NCBI GenBank assembly: GCA_963836015.1
Contig: CAWIIF010000001.1
Span: 251,962-315,961, forward strand
DNA: 64,000 bases
From: CAWCDJ01 sp963836015
Lineage (GTDB): Bacteria; Acidobacteriota; Terriglobia; Bryobacterales; Bryobacteraceae
Direction: 5' to 3'
In this document: piece after piece, positions 18,176 through 25,937 of the stretch
Layout: each line of letters starts with the position of its first letter
Numbering within the stretch: position 1 is the first letter of the stretch
The notes under the pieces: model-generated
The model's database searches: none
What the model saw: only the letters and a program-made list of their open reading frames with translations
What the model was told of the DNA's origin: nothing
Translations under genes and position numbers: made by a program

Positions 18176-18228
18176 CTGTACCTGGTTTGCCCCTTTGCGA
18201 GATCAGCCTCCGTCTTACTAACGGCGCC
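18176..18228. repeat. Dispersed intergenic repeat, copy A
   Basis: About 53 bp that match a second copy at 56723-56774. The first 30 bases (ctgtacctggtttgcccctt, then tgcgagatca) differ from the other copy by about one substitution and one length change. The following 23 agree at roughly two thirds of positions, including TTACT and CGGCGC. It overlaps the last codons and stop of the YXWGXW-type gene. Both copies sit in convergent gene junctions. Confidence 0.6.
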
Positions 18229-18535
18229 AGTAGCCGGGGTAATATCTCCGCGCATGATAGCGCGGGGCCACCCAGTACTCTCGCACGCGTGGACGCGCCC
18301 AGTATCCGGCGCGCCAAACCCAGCGCGGCCCAACCGGATAATAATAGCCCCCGACCCACGAGTATCCAGGCCCAGGGCGCGGCGACACATAGGCCGCCGG
18401 CGGCGGGGGCGGCGGTCCGTACGCCAGCACCGGCGCCGGAGCCCGGTAGCCGATCCCCAATCCCACAACCACGCGAGGCTGGGCCAATAAGCTGCTCCCC
18501 GCCAGGAACAGGATTGCAAGCATTTTGCCTTTCAT
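18218..18535 (-). CDS. Small secreted YXWGXW-type repeat protein
   Basis: A 105-aa exported protein. A strong GGAAGGAGG lies five bases before the ATG, and a signal peptide (LAILFLAGSSLLAQ) follows. The mature part is rich in Pro, Tyr, Trp, Gly and Arg, with SWVGGYYYPVGPRWVWRAGYW resembling YXWGXW repeat proteins. These are small, probably envelope-associated and of unknown function. A much longer frame runs upstream of this start but is a shadow of the GH38-like gene. The stop lies within the dispersed repeat. Confidence 0.75.
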   Translation of the reverse strand: MKGKMLAILFLAGSSLLAQPRVVVGLGIGYRAPAPVLAYGPPPPPPAAYVSPRPGPGYSWVGGYYYPVGPRWVWRAGYWARPRVREYWVAPRYHARRYYPGYWRR

Positions 18536-18678
18536 GTGTTCCTCCTTCCCACGCGCCCTACAAAGCATTTCGTTTGCCAGAGCTAAGTGCCCTGAAACCA
18601 ATCGCAGCAGGCGCAGTCGATTGGTTGACGACCACCGCCCTGGTGCATTTCGGCCGGGCCAGTTCAATGCAGTAGTAG

Positions 18679-20991
18679 TCAAGGCCGGTAGATGCGCTCG
18701 ACAATGGGGGGCTCTTCGTGCACGGCCGGGTTGAAAACGGCGACGGGGTCTCCGGCGAGGGCTTCGGCCAGGTCTTGCGGCCGGTTGAGGGCCGCGCGAT
18801 GCACCAGGTCGAACTGAAACTCCATCGTGCCGTGGCTGTCGGCCACGAAGTTCGTGTGCCAGCAGTTGTCGAAGATCATGGCGAGGATCCGGTTCGGCGC
18901 GGCCGGCTCCTGCTGGCTGAGCTCGACCACGTGCGGAGCGCCGAGGGCCACCAGCGAGGCGTCGCGTGTGACCCATAGCCAGTGTCCGTCGGAGGTACCG
19001 TAGTCCGCCCAGCCATCGATGGCGAAGTAATCCCTGCACGAGCCGCGAAGCTGGTCGCGGTAAGGAGTATAGGGGACGCCGCCGCTCGAGAAGACCGGCA
19101 GCGGGAGCCCATCGGGAAGGCCGAAGGAGAGAAACAGGACCTCGGGCGCGAGGGAAGAGAAGCGGTCGAGCGTAACCGTCAGGCGTGCCCGGGGCTCGCG
19201 CTTCCACAACTCGAGTGCGCGAGTGGAAGCGCCCAGGCGCGGATGCCGGATCTCCTGCGTGAAGCGCACGGTGTGGGGCGTCTCGATGCGCTGCGCATCG
19301 CCGTACGCGGCTTCGGTCTGCCGCAGTGCTTTAGCGCGCAGCCCGGCGTCGAATTTCGCGTGAAGCTGGGCGATGGTGCGGCGGTTGGCGGGCGGCACCA
19401 CTTCGACACAAAGGAAGTGCCCGATCGGGCCGTCGAACAGAGGGCGCTTCATGCCGGGCCAGCCGGCGGAGAGCGGCCAGTTGGAGGAATTCAGCGTCAG
19501 CACGAAGAGCTCGGAAGAGGCCTCCGCGGCGGGCGCCGGGTCCGGCCGGAACCTTCGGACCGATTGCGCGGGCAGCTTCTCCAGCCAGCAGCGGGCCCTG
19601 CCGTCTTCGCGGACAATGCCGGTGGCACCGCCGCTTTGGGTATCGACCAGGCTGCCCGTCTTGGCATCCACCCCGCTGACCATCGCCCAGCCGCTGACTT
19701 CCGCGGGGGCGGGATTGATGGCATACACGCCCTCGGGCAAAGGGTCGAGCTTCGCGCGCACCCGGCGCTCGAGCAGGGCTTCCGCCATGCCCATCGGCTT
19801 GTACGCGAGATCGCTCTTTTCCACGTATTGCGCCAGTGTGCGCAGGCTGTAGGGCGCGGAGATGCTGGAATCGGCGCCCCAGGTGTGCTCGTCGAAGAGG
19901 CAGAGGTCGCGCAGGATACCCGCCAGGGAGGCCTGGCCGCGGGGCGGCAGCGGTCCGAAGACGGGCGATACTAACGCCGCCGCCGTGCGCTTGGCGACGC
20001 GGCTGGCGGCCACTTCTCGCGGGCCGGAGGCGTCCCCATTGGCCCACCAATCGGTCCATTCGCCCTCCAGCGTGGCGATCTGGCCGCCGACCGCGCGCTC
20101 CATGCGGAAGACCGCATCGCCCGCGGTCGTCAGCCGGAGTGCGGGCGCCAGCTCCAGGCGGTTCCACGCCGCGACCAGGGCGGCGAGCGAAGGGAACGGG
20201 TAGCCGTTGTCGTAGTGCTGCGGATGCGTGTGCGTCAGGATCAGCCGGTCGAACGCATAGCCCTCGGCTTCGATGGCGGCCAGGTGCTCGGCTAGTTCGG
20301 CCTGGGCCGCGCGAAGAGATGCCTCGTCGGTGCGGTAGCGGAAGCCTTCACGCGCCGGTGCCAGGTAGTTCATCACGCTGCCGTAGTGTTCTCCGAGCCA
20401 GACAAAGAGCCGCCGCCCATCCGGCAGTTTCCACCAGAAGGCATCGGGACGGCGAAAGGGCGGCCCGCCGCTATCGGCATTGATCCCCATCAGCAGGTGA
20501 TGGATGCCGCGATCGAGCAGCGCGGCGGCGCCGGCGCGGGGAAAGCCGTTGACGTCGTTCTGCATGGCGGCGCGGATGCCGAGCGCCTGCCAGCGGGCGG
20601 GCGGGATCCAGCTCATCATCTGCCGCCATTGCATCGCATTGAGAAAGGCGGTCTGGTTGAAGGGCAAGCCCATCACGTCGATCCGCCCGGCCCGGACGAG
20701 CGATTCGAGCTCGGCGCGGCGGACGGCGGATGCGGAGCGCCACCAGTCGTCCAGCTCGACCAGCGTCTCGACCGTCCAGCGGAAGGCGGGATCCGCGCGG
20801 CAGCAATCGATGGCGGCCTCGAGGTAGCGGGTCTGGTCGTCGCGCACCACGGCGGGGAGCGCGGTATAGCCGACATCCAGGTGGGTATGGTGGACGATGT
20901 CGATGGAGCGGATCTTCGATCCGGCCTGCGAGGCCGCCCTGCCTATGCCAGAGGCGGCGGCAATCCCGGAAAGGAAATGCCGGCGGTTCAT
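18679..20991 (-). CDS. Tat-exported GH38-like (DUF5054) glycosidase
   Basis: A 770-aa protein with a twin-arginine leader (MNRRHFLSGIAAASGIG). The N-terminal domain resembles the GH38 alpha-mannosidase deacetylase-like fold: HHTHLDVGYT (metal-binding His and Asp), WTVETLVELDDWW, FNQTAFLNAMQW, MQNDVNGFP and GINADSGGP. The C-terminal half is beta-rich as in alpha-mannosidases. The HTHLDVGYT form is characteristic of the DUF5054 subgroup, so substrate specificity may differ from true mannosidases. It probably acts in the periplasm on glycan side chains. The neighbouring small YXWGXW-type gene has its own ribosome site. Confidence 0.8.
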   Translation of the reverse strand: MNRRHFLSGIAAASGIGRAASQAGSKIRSIDIVHHTHLDVGYTALPAVVRDDQTRYLEAAIDCCRADPAFRWTVETLVELDDWWRSASAVRRAELESLVRAGRIDVMGLPFNQTAFLNAMQWRQMMSWIPPARWQALGIRAAMQNDVNGFPRAGAAALLDRGIHHLLMGINADSGGPPFRRPDAFWWKLPDGRRLFVWLGEHYGSVMNYLAPAREGFRYRTDEASLRAAQAELAEHLAAIEAEGYAFDRLILTHTHPQHYDNGYPFPSLAALVAAWNRLELAPALRLTTAGDAVFRMERAVGGQIATLEGEWTDWWANGDASGPREVAASRVAKRTAAALVSPVFGPLPPRGQASLAGILRDLCLFDEHTWGADSSISAPYSLRTLAQYVEKSDLAYKPMGMAEALLERRVRAKLDPLPEGVYAINPAPAEVSGWAMVSGVDAKTGSLVDTQSGGATGIVREDGRARCWLEKLPAQSVRRFRPDPAPAAEASSELFVLTLNSSNWPLSAGWPGMKRPLFDGPIGHFLCVEVVPPANRRTIAQLHAKFDAGLRAKALRQTEAAYGDAQRIETPHTVRFTQEIRHPRLGASTRALELWKREPRARLTVTLDRFSSLAPEVLFLSFGLPDGLPLPVFSSGGVPYTPYRDQLRGSCRDYFAIDGWADYGTSDGHWLWVTRDASLVALGAPHVVELSQQEPAAPNRILAMIFDNCWHTNFVADSHGTMEFQFDLVHRAALNRPQDLAEALAGDPVAVFNPAVHEEPPIVERIYRP

Positions 20992-21041
20992 GAAGTCATT
21001 CTATTCCGATGCGGGTAGTCTGAAAGAATGCAAAGCGGGCA

Positions 21042-22268
21042 CTAGGCGTCGGCCGCCTGCGTCTTCGCCGTGGCGGGCAGCTTGAAGTGGCCCACAATCC
21101 CGATGGCCATCAGCATCGCCGCGCTCCCATAATAGAGGTTCGGAATCCCCGCTTTCTCGGCCACGGGCCCGGCCACGAACATCGCGACCACCTGCGAGCC
21201 GGCGACCAGCGACATCAGGCAGCTCATCACGCGTCCCAGCAGTTCGCGGGGCGTTTCGTGCTGGATCAGGGTGGTCGCGGTGATGAAAATGGCCGCCGCG
21301 CAAAACCCGAGGCCCAGCATACCGGCAGCGGTCGCTCCCATGGTGCCGAAGACGGCGGTGATCAATACCGCCACTCCCATTCCGCCCACTCCGTAAACCA
21401 CCAGGTTTTGCTGCGGGACGTGCCGCGCGAACCGCGTGAGCAATTGGGTCCCGATGATCATGCCGACGCCGATGAGCGTGTTCAACACGCCGAATGCGGC
21501 GGAGTTCGAGAGCAGTACGTCCCGCACGTACACCGAGAGGAGCGCGCCGAAGCAGCGCATCGCGAACATTCCGGCGGTCATCGAGAGGATGACAAACGAA
21601 ATCGTCGAATGCGTGAAGATGAAGCGGAAGCCCTGCCGCATCGAATCGAGCACGGCGCTCCCGCCAGCGGCCACAACGCCGCGGTCGATCGTCAGCGTCA
21701 TCACGAGCGCCGCCGAGAAGAAGAAGCTGAAGCTGTCGAAGAGGAAGCAGGAGTTCGCGCCCACCAGTTGGACCAGCTCGCCGGCGATGCTGGGGGCGAT
21801 GATCTGGGATCCCTGCTGCGCCTGCGACATCAGGCCGTTCGCCGCCATCAGCCCCATCATCGGCGTGAGGGTGCGCACCGCCACGGACTGCGCCGGGATG
21901 AAGAAGCTGGAGACGACGCTCATGGTGAACAGGATGGCGTAGATCAGGTACAGATCATGGACGAACACCAGCGCCAGCACGAGCACGCCGCGAATGAGAT
22001 CGCTGGCAACCATGGTGTGCTTCACGGGCCACCGGTCGACGAAGACGCCGGCCAGGGGGCTGACGATGGCGAACGGCGCCATGAACGAGACCAGAACCAT
22101 GGCTACCTGCGTAGCGGTGCCATGCATCTTGAAAGTGACCAGGGCGATGATCGCGAACACTGCCAGGAAATCGCCGAACACGCTCACGATCTGTGCGATC
22201 CATAACCGGCGCACCGGGCGAAGGCGCAAAACCTCGCCAAAAGATAGAGGTGGACCCGACGTGGCCAT
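21042..22268 (-). CDS. MFS transporter (MFS_3/EntS-like exporter)
   Basis: A 408-aa major facilitator with about twelve hydrophobic segments. It contains the MFS motif A-like loop GVFVDRWPVKHTM between helices 2 and 3 and the layout of the MFS_3 group, which includes the enterobactin exporter EntS. Export of a small molecule or peptide is likely. The start is placed at MATSGPPLSFGEV; upstream codons lack transporter similarity. A GTCCCC/GGGGAC hairpin (22279-22301) lies just upstream of the start in the leader. It is divergent from the cysteine-rich peptide gene at 22430. Confidence 0.88.
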   Translation of the reverse strand: MATSGPPLSFGEVLRLRPVRRLWIAQIVSVFGDFLAVFAIIALVTFKMHGTATQVAMVLVSFMAPFAIVSPLAGVFVDRWPVKHTMVASDLIRGVLVLALVFVHDLYLIYAILFTMSVVSSFFIPAQSVAVRTLTPMMGLMAANGLMSQAQQGSQIIAPSIAGELVQLVGANSCFLFDSFSFFFSAALVMTLTIDRGVVAAGGSAVLDSMRQGFRFIFTHSTISFVILSMTAGMFAMRCFGALLSVYVRDVLLSNSAAFGVLNTLIGVGMIIGTQLLTRFARHVPQQNLVVYGVGGMGVAVLITAVFGTMGATAAGMLGLGFCAAAIFITATTLIQHETPRELLGRVMSCLMSLVAGSQVVAMFVAGPVAEKAGIPNLYYGSAAMLMAIGIVGHFKLPATAKTQAADA

Positions 22269-22429
22269 ACGGTGAGAAGTCCCCTTCAGGTGATTGGGGA
22301 CATCATAGCATGCGGGCACGCCTACAAATACCCGCAAAAGGGGATGGCGATCACCCCACAGATCCAATTGGAAAGCCTCACAGTGTTGGGTTAGTGTTGC
22401 AGCAGGTAGTCGAACTGGAGGGTTTTTCG

Positions 22430-22585
22430 ATGATGTTTCCGATCCTGACGGGGCCCGCGGCGGCTCACAAAGGCAAGAAGGGCAAGATCACGTGCCTGAC
22501 CTGCAAGCTGAAGGGATGCGTGGGGAACTGCCGGTTTCAAGTGGTCGATTGCTCGCGCCCGCCGAAAGCGGCACACATCGCATAA
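22430..22585 (+). CDS. Small cysteine-rich peptide, 51 aa (candidate modified-peptide precursor)
   Basis: An ATG-ATG start is preceded at seven bases by GGAGGG (22417-22422), one of the better ribosome sites in the window. The peptide has a short hydrophobic start, a Gly/Lys-rich segment (HKGKKGK), then cysteines at 22, 25, 30, 34 and 41 (CLTCKLKGCVGNC, later DC) and a basic tail. No family is recognised. It could be a small zinc-binding protein or a precursor of a cysteine-crosslinked peptide. The last 49 bases overlap antisense the 3' end of a radical SAM/SPASM gene, and the MFS exporter is divergent. Confidence 0.5.
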   Translation: MMFPILTGPAAAHKGKKGKITCLTCKLKGCVGNCRFQVVDCSRPPKAAHIA

Positions 22586-23868
22586 GCCAACATGCCAGCC
22601 TGCATTCTAGCGCCGGCCATCCAACCCGAGGCGTTGATCCAGATACGCCGCAGGTTACAGACCACACTCAATTCATTGAACTGGCCCTCGGGGCCGGGCG
22701 GCAGCGTCCCGCTCACGTGGAGCGCACGAGAGCCCGGGCGCGGCTCGAGGACGGCGGCGGCCTGCGGGCTGGCCCAGAGGTGACGTTCGCCGGAGGGCTG
22801 GTGCCAGCCGTGCCAGAACTGGGCGCTCGGCCCGCGCGAACCGAGAATCTCGCTGTGGAGCCGCCCCGGGAGATACGCCGTCTTCCAGGGACAGGTACGG
22901 CACTCTTCCGACTCGCCGCGAGGGTAGCCGGCGCGGAAGCGCCGGTAGGCTTCGCCGTGCCAGATCTCGGCGAGGGACTGGCGCGCGAGGCTGCCGAGCG
23001 GCGTCTTATCGTGAACCTCGCAGGCCACGACATCGCCATTCGAAAGAACGTGCGCCGTTTCCCACGGATTCTGCTCGCAGGAGTGGATTTGAGCGCCGGC
23101 GGGCAGGTCGCCCGGGCAAGGCGCCGGCACCTCTCCCAGGGGCGTGCCGGAGCTTGTGAACAGCGGGTTGCAGATGGTGAACGCGATCTCCGGAAAGCGA
23201 TGGCCCGCCTCTTCCACGCCGCGGGCCACCCTCTCCCGAAAGGGGTCGCGGTGGGCGCCGAGGGGCGTCAACTCCTCCGGGAATTCGACCGGGATCTCAT
23301 CGCGCCGGATCACGGGGAACACGGAAAGCGCGTGCAGGCCCAATCCGCCGGCCAGCTCCGCGACAGCAGTCAACGCGCCGAGATTTCGCTGCATCGCGAC
23401 GAACGCGATATCGACGATGGGCGGACGCGGCACGGTGCGGCATAGCTCCACAAAGCGAACGAGGCGCGCGCGCAAAGTCTCGAAGGAGCTGTACCGATAG
23501 ATGCCGTCGAAGCTCGCGGAATCAGCGGCGTGGATGGAGACGGTGAGGCGGGTGAGGCCGCTCGAGGCGAGCGGTTCCAGGAGGGCATCGGGGGCCGAGG
23601 CGAGGGCGGAGACCAGCTCGACGGCCGCGCCCGTGGACCGCGCCAGGCGGATGGCGGGGATCAACTCGGGGTAGACGGTGGACTCGCCGGAATAGTTCAG
23701 CAGGAACCGGCGAGGCCCGTCCACCTGCCGCACCAGGGATTCGAAAAGCGGAAACGGCATGTGCTCTCCGCTGCCGCGCCGGCTCTTTCGCGAACAGAAT
23801 ACGCAATCGAACGGGCACTTCGAGGTCAGCTCGACCCACAGAATGCGAGGTGTCGTTGCCGGTAGCAT
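22537..23868 (-). CDS. Radical SAM/SPASM domain protein
   Basis: A 443-aa radical SAM enzyme. The start is the ATG of MLPATTPRILWVELTSKC, preceded by GGGGGGAT. The CxxxCxxC cluster motif (KCPFDCVFC) lies near residue 20, and the radical SAM barrel follows (LLNYSGEST, SIHAADS). The SPASM-like region has Cys in HSCEQ, VVACEVHD and EECRTCPW with LGSLARQSLAEIWHG between them. About 70 further residues form a likely beta domain (LEPRPGSRALHV, LPPGPEGQFNE). SPASM enzymes modify peptides or proteins, or act on small molecules; the target here is unknown. The gene ends convergently inside the cysteine-rich peptide gene. Confidence 0.82.
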   Translation of the reverse strand: MLPATTPRILWVELTSKCPFDCVFCSRKSRRGSGEHMPFPLFESLVRQVDGPRRFLLNYSGESTVYPELIPAIRLARSTGAAVELVSALASAPDALLEPLASSGLTRLTVSIHAADSASFDGIYRYSSFETLRARLVRFVELCRTVPRPPIVDIAFVAMQRNLGALTAVAELAGGLGLHALSVFPVIRRDEIPVEFPEELTPLGAHRDPFRERVARGVEEAGHRFPEIAFTICNPLFTSSGTPLGEVPAPCPGDLPAGAQIHSCEQNPWETAHVLSNGDVVACEVHDKTPLGSLARQSLAEIWHGEAYRRFRAGYPRGESEECRTCPWKTAYLPGRLHSEILGSRGPSAQFWHGWHQPSGERHLWASPQAAAVLEPRPGSRALHVSGTLPPGPEGQFNELSVVCNLRRIWINASGWMAGARMQAGMLAYAMCAAFGGREQSTT

Positions 23869-24004
23869 CGGATCCCCCCTCAAAGACCCTCTTGGCCGCC
23901 AACCAACTACAGCGAAAGAGCGGAGCGCTACGAAGGCTGGTACAGCATCGACCATGATGCTGTGAGCTGTACCTGCTTTGCAGCGCATGCCGTTACTGGC
24001 GATC

Positions 24005-24979
24005 TCAACTGCCGGACGAGGAAAGGGCTTGCGGGCCACCGGCCTGACGGCGGCGGCGGCCGCTCAGGAGATAGACGGCGGCGCGGAGTTCGAGCAGAGG
24101 GTCGGCGGAGGGCTCGATGCCGTCCACGCGGGGGATCGGATCGAAGATGATCTTCTTCTGCTCCTGCTCGTCGCCGGGGGCCTGGGCGGTGAGGGCGATG
24201 ACGCCGAGGGGGAGCAGGGGGCGGGATTCCGGCCAGTGAATGGTGGCGTCGTCCACAACGTCGCCTTCAGCGGCGATCTGGACATGGATATCAAAGCGAA
24301 TGGGGTCGCGGGCGACGCGGGCGGCCAATTCGTCGAACAGGTAGTTGGCGCCTTTCGCGGCGGCGGCTGCGGCGTCCAGATGCTCGATTCCGGCTCGCGG
24401 GGAAATTCGGTAGCGGCCGTAATGAGCGACCCCATCCCCATTGATGAAGCGGAACGCGGTGACGCCGAAGTAAGCTTCCCTGGCGAAACTGGAAGGGCTC
24501 GGCTTGGGCATCTGCACATAGGCGCCCGCGGCCGGATGGGCGCCGAGGAAGATCTCGATCGGCCGCGGCGAGGGCTTGGAGGGGTCGCTGGAAGCGGCGG
24601 CGCGGAGGAACTCGAGGAACTCCTGGCCGGTGCGGACGGGGAAGCCGTCGGCGGAATGGGCAATGATGTCGGTGTGTACGTGATCGGCCAGATGGAAGCG
24701 GACGGCCATTCCGTGGGGATTCGCATTCGGGTCGTTGTCGGGGATGGAAGGAAGGCCGGTGGCATCGGAGAAGCGGACGGTCACGGGAGTGGAAGCGCGG
24801 GTAATGTGCGGTGCGCGGGTGAGGGAGGCGGCTTCCGAAGAAGGAGTGAACCTGCCGGTGAGGAGCATGCCCTTGGCGTGAGCCGGACGAAAGCCGGGGT
24901 GGACGCCGAAAATGGCGTCGAACTGCTTGATCAGATCATTACCGAGCTGGACGAGCTTTTCGTCCGTGGGAAGAGGCAT
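24005..24979 (-). CDS. Catalase-related heme peroxidase
   Basis: A 324-aa short catalase-fold protein of the SrpA-like catalase-peroxidase type. It has GMLLTGRFTPS, the distal His region (VTVRFSDATG, NPHGMAVRFH), FLGAHPAAGAYV, and the proximal heme Tyr in LRAAVYLLSG (R-x3-Y). The small size and lack of a leader indicate a cytoplasmic, peroxidase-like activity. AAAGGA precedes the ATG. It follows the rhodanese gene by 77 bases on the same strand, suggesting a common oxidative or sulfur stress unit. Confidence 0.88.
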   Translation of the reverse strand: MPLPTDEKLVQLGNDLIKQFDAIFGVHPGFRPAHAKGMLLTGRFTPSSEAASLTRAPHITRASTPVTVRFSDATGLPSIPDNDPNANPHGMAVRFHLADHVHTDIIAHSADGFPVRTGQEFLEFLRAAASSDPSKPSPRPIEIFLGAHPAAGAYVQMPKPSPSSFAREAYFGVTAFRFINGDGVAHYGRYRISPRAGIEHLDAAAAAAKGANYLFDELAARVARDPIRFDIHVQIAAEGDVVDDATIHWPESRPLLPLGVIALTAQAPGDEQEQKKIIFDPIPRVDGIEPSADPLLELRAAVYLLSGRRRRQAGGPQALSSSGS

Positions 24980-25056
24980 GATTCATCCTTTCGATTCGAT
25001 GGTATGTCGATCCAAGGGAAAGGTCGCTCCGGATTTTCCGGCGAGGGTATTGCTTC

Positions 25057-25887
25057 TCACTGAACGGGGAGGTCGGTGCGGCGGCTCCACTCCTGGAACG
25101 AACCGTCGTACAGGCGCGCGTCGAGGCCGAGATAGCGCGCGACGAAATAGAGGACGGTGGCCTGCTGGCCGATGTGGCAGTAGGCGACCGTGGTGCGCGG
25201 GGCCAGCATGCCGCGGAGTATGGGCTCGGGCTTGAGCTTGCCGTGTTCGTCGAAGACGCTGGGGTACGGCACGTTGCGAGCTCCGGGGATGTGGCCGGCG
25301 CGGGGCATGTTGCCGGCGCTGGCACCGGTGTAGAACTCCGGGGTGCGGGCGTCGAGGATCTGCACGGTCTTGTCGTCGAGGTGGGCGCGCACCCAATCGG
25401 CGGTGACGACGCGATCGGGGGAAGGGTGAGGCGTGAACGAGCCGGATGCCGGCGGGGGAGCTTCGGCGGTGGACGGCTTGCCTTCGGAGTGCCACAAGGC
25501 CAGGCCGCCATCGAGGAGGGACGACCGGCCGCCGAGGCCGAGGTAGTCCAGGGTGAACCAGACGCGGGTGGCGGATTGCACGGATTCGGTGCCGGCGTAG
25601 ACGATGATGCGGGAGCGGCCGGTGACGCCGAGGCGGGCGAAGGCTGCTTCGAGGGCGGGGACGGGCGGCAACTGGAGGCGCAGTCCCTGGTCGTCGGTGA
25701 TGGAGATGTCGGCGAGGGTGACGAGGCGGGCGCCGGGGATGTGGCCGGCGTCGTAATCTTTGGGCGAACCGACGTGCAGGATGACGAGCGAGTCGTCGTG
25801 AAGATGGGCGGCGAGCCAGTCGGTGGAGACGAGCATGGAGGATTGTGCCATAAGGAGGGGCGGGAGGAGAAGGAGGAAGAGCTTCAT
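25057..25887 (-). CDS. Exported sulfurtransferase, two rhodanese domains
   Basis: A 276-aa thiosulfate/3-mercaptopyruvate sulfurtransferase-like protein. The N-terminal signal peptide (FLLLLPPLLMAQ) points to the periplasm. Domain 1 (about 18-130, DAGHIPGA, IIVYAGT) lacks the active-site Cys, as is normal. Domain 2 has DARTPEFYTG, GHIPGARNVPYP and the catalytic Cys in AYCHIGQQAT. The six-residue active-site loop is of the thiosulfate or mercaptopyruvate kind. The GHL6-like gene starts 2.1 kb upstream and ends 41 bases before this start, so they may be co-transcribed. Confidence 0.9.
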   Translation of the reverse strand: MKLFLLLLPPLLMAQSSMLVSTDWLAAHLHDDSLVILHVGSPKDYDAGHIPGARLVTLADISITDDQGLRLQLPPVPALEAAFARLGVTGRSRIIVYAGTESVQSATRVWFTLDYLGLGGRSSLLDGGLALWHSEGKPSTAEAPPPASGSFTPHPSPDRVVTADWVRAHLDDKTVQILDARTPEFYTGASAGNMPRAGHIPGARNVPYPSVFDEHGKLKPEPILRGMLAPRTTVAYCHIGQQATVLYFVARYLGLDARLYDGSFQEWSRRTDLPVQ

Positions 25888-25904
25888 GTGTTACGTATTA
25901 TCGC

Positions 25905-25937
25905 GCGCCTTCGGCTCGTAGGGCACACCTACCCTAC
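25905..25937. repeat. Dispersed palindromic repeat, short copy
   Basis: Contains CGCCTTCGGCTCG followed by GTAGGG (25918-25923) and CCCTAC (25932-25937) as an inverted repeat with an eight-base loop. It shares the order CTTCG-CTCG-GGGCA-CCTACCCTAC with the element at 39462-39505. It overlaps the stop region of the GHL6-like gene. The match is partial. Confidence 0.35.

Noticed and set aside
18218..19207. A 329-residue minus-strand open frame covering the YXWGXW-type gene and part of the GH38-like gene
   Set aside because: Only the last 105 codons have a signal peptide and ribosome site; the upstream part is an Arg/Pro-rich shadow of the GH38-like gene in another frame.
23960..24000. Possible third copy of the dispersed repeat (gagctgtacctgctttgcag)
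   Set aside because: Only about 14 bases match the core and the tail is absent; not distinguishable from chance.
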